Shown: positions 63,371 through 64,000 of the stretch, one piece after another
Position numbering within the stretch: the stretch's first letter is position 1
Layout of the letters: the number at the start of each line of letters is the position of its first letter
Assembly: GCF_000238335.3 (NCBI RefSeq)
Contig: NZ_AHCB03000011.1
Location: 62,001-126,000, forward strand
DNA from: Pseudoalteromonas marina
GTDB lineage: Bacteria; Pseudomonadota; Gammaproteobacteria; Enterobacterales; Alteromonadaceae
Direction of reading: 5' to 3'
DNA: 64,000 bases
Notes under the pieces: generated by a model
Seen by the model: the letters and a program-made list of their open reading frames with translations, nothing else
Database searches by the model: none
What the model was told of the DNA's origin: nothing
Program-made: the position numbers and the translations under genes

Positions 63371-64000
63371 ATGACTAAGACACATTTAACCGATAAAAAG
63401 TTTTCAGACTTTGCTATCGCACCGGAAGTGGTTGCCGGTCTAACCGAGAATGGGTTTGAATATTGCACACCTATTCAAGCAAAATGCCTACCTTTTATTT
63501 GTGATGGACGCGATATTGCGGGCCAAGCACAAACAGGTACAGGCAAAACGTTGGCATTTTTAACTGCTACGTGCCATCGGTTATTACAATCTAGCAAAGC
63601 ACCTAGTAAACATCCAAGAGCCCTGATCATGGCCCCTACTCGGGAGCTTGCGATTCAGATACACAAAGATGCAAAAATTTTAGCGCCACACTGTAATCTT
63701 AACTTAGGTTTAGTATATGGTGGCGAAGATTACGAAAAACAACGTGCACAATTAGAAAAAGGCGTAGATATTTTAATTGGCACGACAGGTCGTTTAATCG
63801 ATTTGTACAAGCAAGGCTGTTACACCCTTAATGAAATTGAGGTTGTCGTGCTTGATGAAGCTGATCGTATGTTCGATTTGGGCTTCATAAAAGATATACG
63901 TTACATGTTTGATCGTATGCCAGATACGTCTAAGCGATTAAACTTATTATTTTCTGCGACTTTATCATACCGCGTGCAAGAACTTGCTTTTGAACACATG
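63371..64000 (+). CDS. rhlB: ATP-dependent RNA helicase RhlB (N-terminal part)
   Basis: The first 210 codons of a DEAD-box helicase cut by the window end. It begins [20 protein letters not shown] and shows motif Q (TPIQAKCLP), I ([11 protein letters not shown]), Ia (PTRELAIQI), GG (YGGEDYEKQ), Ib (TTGRLID), II (DEAD in VLDEADRMF) and III (SATL). RhlB is the helicase of the RNA degradosome that unwinds mRNA for PNPase and RNase E. Position opposite trxA-rho agrees with the E. coli order. The C-terminal RecA domain lies outside the window. Confidence 0.95.
   Translation, partial: MTKTHLTDKKFSDFAIAPEVVAGLTENGFEYCTPIQAKCLPFICDGRDIAGQAQTGTGKTLAFLTATCHRLLQSSKAPSKHPRALIMAPTRELAIQIHKDAKILAPHCNLNLGLVYGGEDYEKQRAQLEKGVDILIGTTGRLIDLYKQGCYTLNEIEVVVLDEADRMFDLGFIKDIRYMFDRMPDTSKRLNLLFSATLSYRVQELAFEHM

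Overview
The window looks like a chromosomal segment of a marine gammaproteobacterium, most likely Pseudoalteromonas or a close relative. This is inferred from the low GC feel, the gene content (GlyGly-CTERM-like subtilase, lipoprotein oligopeptidase B, YcaO, DUF808, a TonB-dependent siderophore receptor) and conserved gammaproteobacterial gene order (lptM-lysA-dapF-DUF484-xerC-yigB opposite cyaY; hemC-hemD/X-hemY; ubiD-fre; trxA-rho opposite rhlB). No rRNA, tRNA, CRISPR array, prophage or intact insertion sequence is visible. Both ends cut genes: an RND pump at the left and rhlB at the right.

Layout. 1-12.2 kb: RND pump C-terminus, cytochrome c', DUF2721 protein, a large secreted S8 protease, a lipoprotein oligopeptidase B, then a two-component system downstream of two spondin-domain exported proteins. 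12.3-21.8 kb: small membrane proteins, a folX-folE-folM pterin cluster, nadE, a YceH-like protein, a CHASE/PAS/GAF hybrid kinase and YcaO. 21.9-29.4 kb: penicillin-acylase family enzyme, metallo-beta-lactamase-fold hydrolase, a GNAT-nitrilase fusion coupled to a Gdx-type SMR exporter, an alpha/beta hydrolase, an EamA transporter and a MAPEG protein. 29.4-33.8 kb: a BlaI/M56 regulatory pair with visible operators, RluF-like pseudouridine synthase, and small housekeeping or unknown genes. 33.1-43.8 kb: the lysine/xerC operon, cyaY, an esterase, a DUF2914 protein and the haem operon with a hemD-hemX fusion. 44-50.5 kb: adenosine deaminase, CBS protein, fre, ubiD, a chemoreceptor and an MliC-like lipoprotein. 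50.5-64 kb: a repeat-rich intergenic element, DUF808 protein, zinc-ribbon/Sel1 protein, M28 peptidase, Fur-regulated TonB receptor, dbpA, a J-domain protein, a TPR hybrid kinase with Hpt domain, rho, trxA and the start of rhlB.

Most of the window is core metabolism. The accessory or less-described parts are the spondin/two-component cluster with a terminator in the regulator's leader, the GNAT-nitrilase/Gdx pair, the BlaI/M56-TonB pair, the hemDX fusion that keeps an internal start signal, an orphan terminator suggesting a small RNA near 28.8 kb, and a nested inverted-repeat element with 19-bp tandem repeats at 50.6-50.8 kb that supplies the ribosome-binding site of the next gene. I saw no clear new defence system or other large unknown system. 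All function assignments come from reading motifs and recalled family features; no database search was run.
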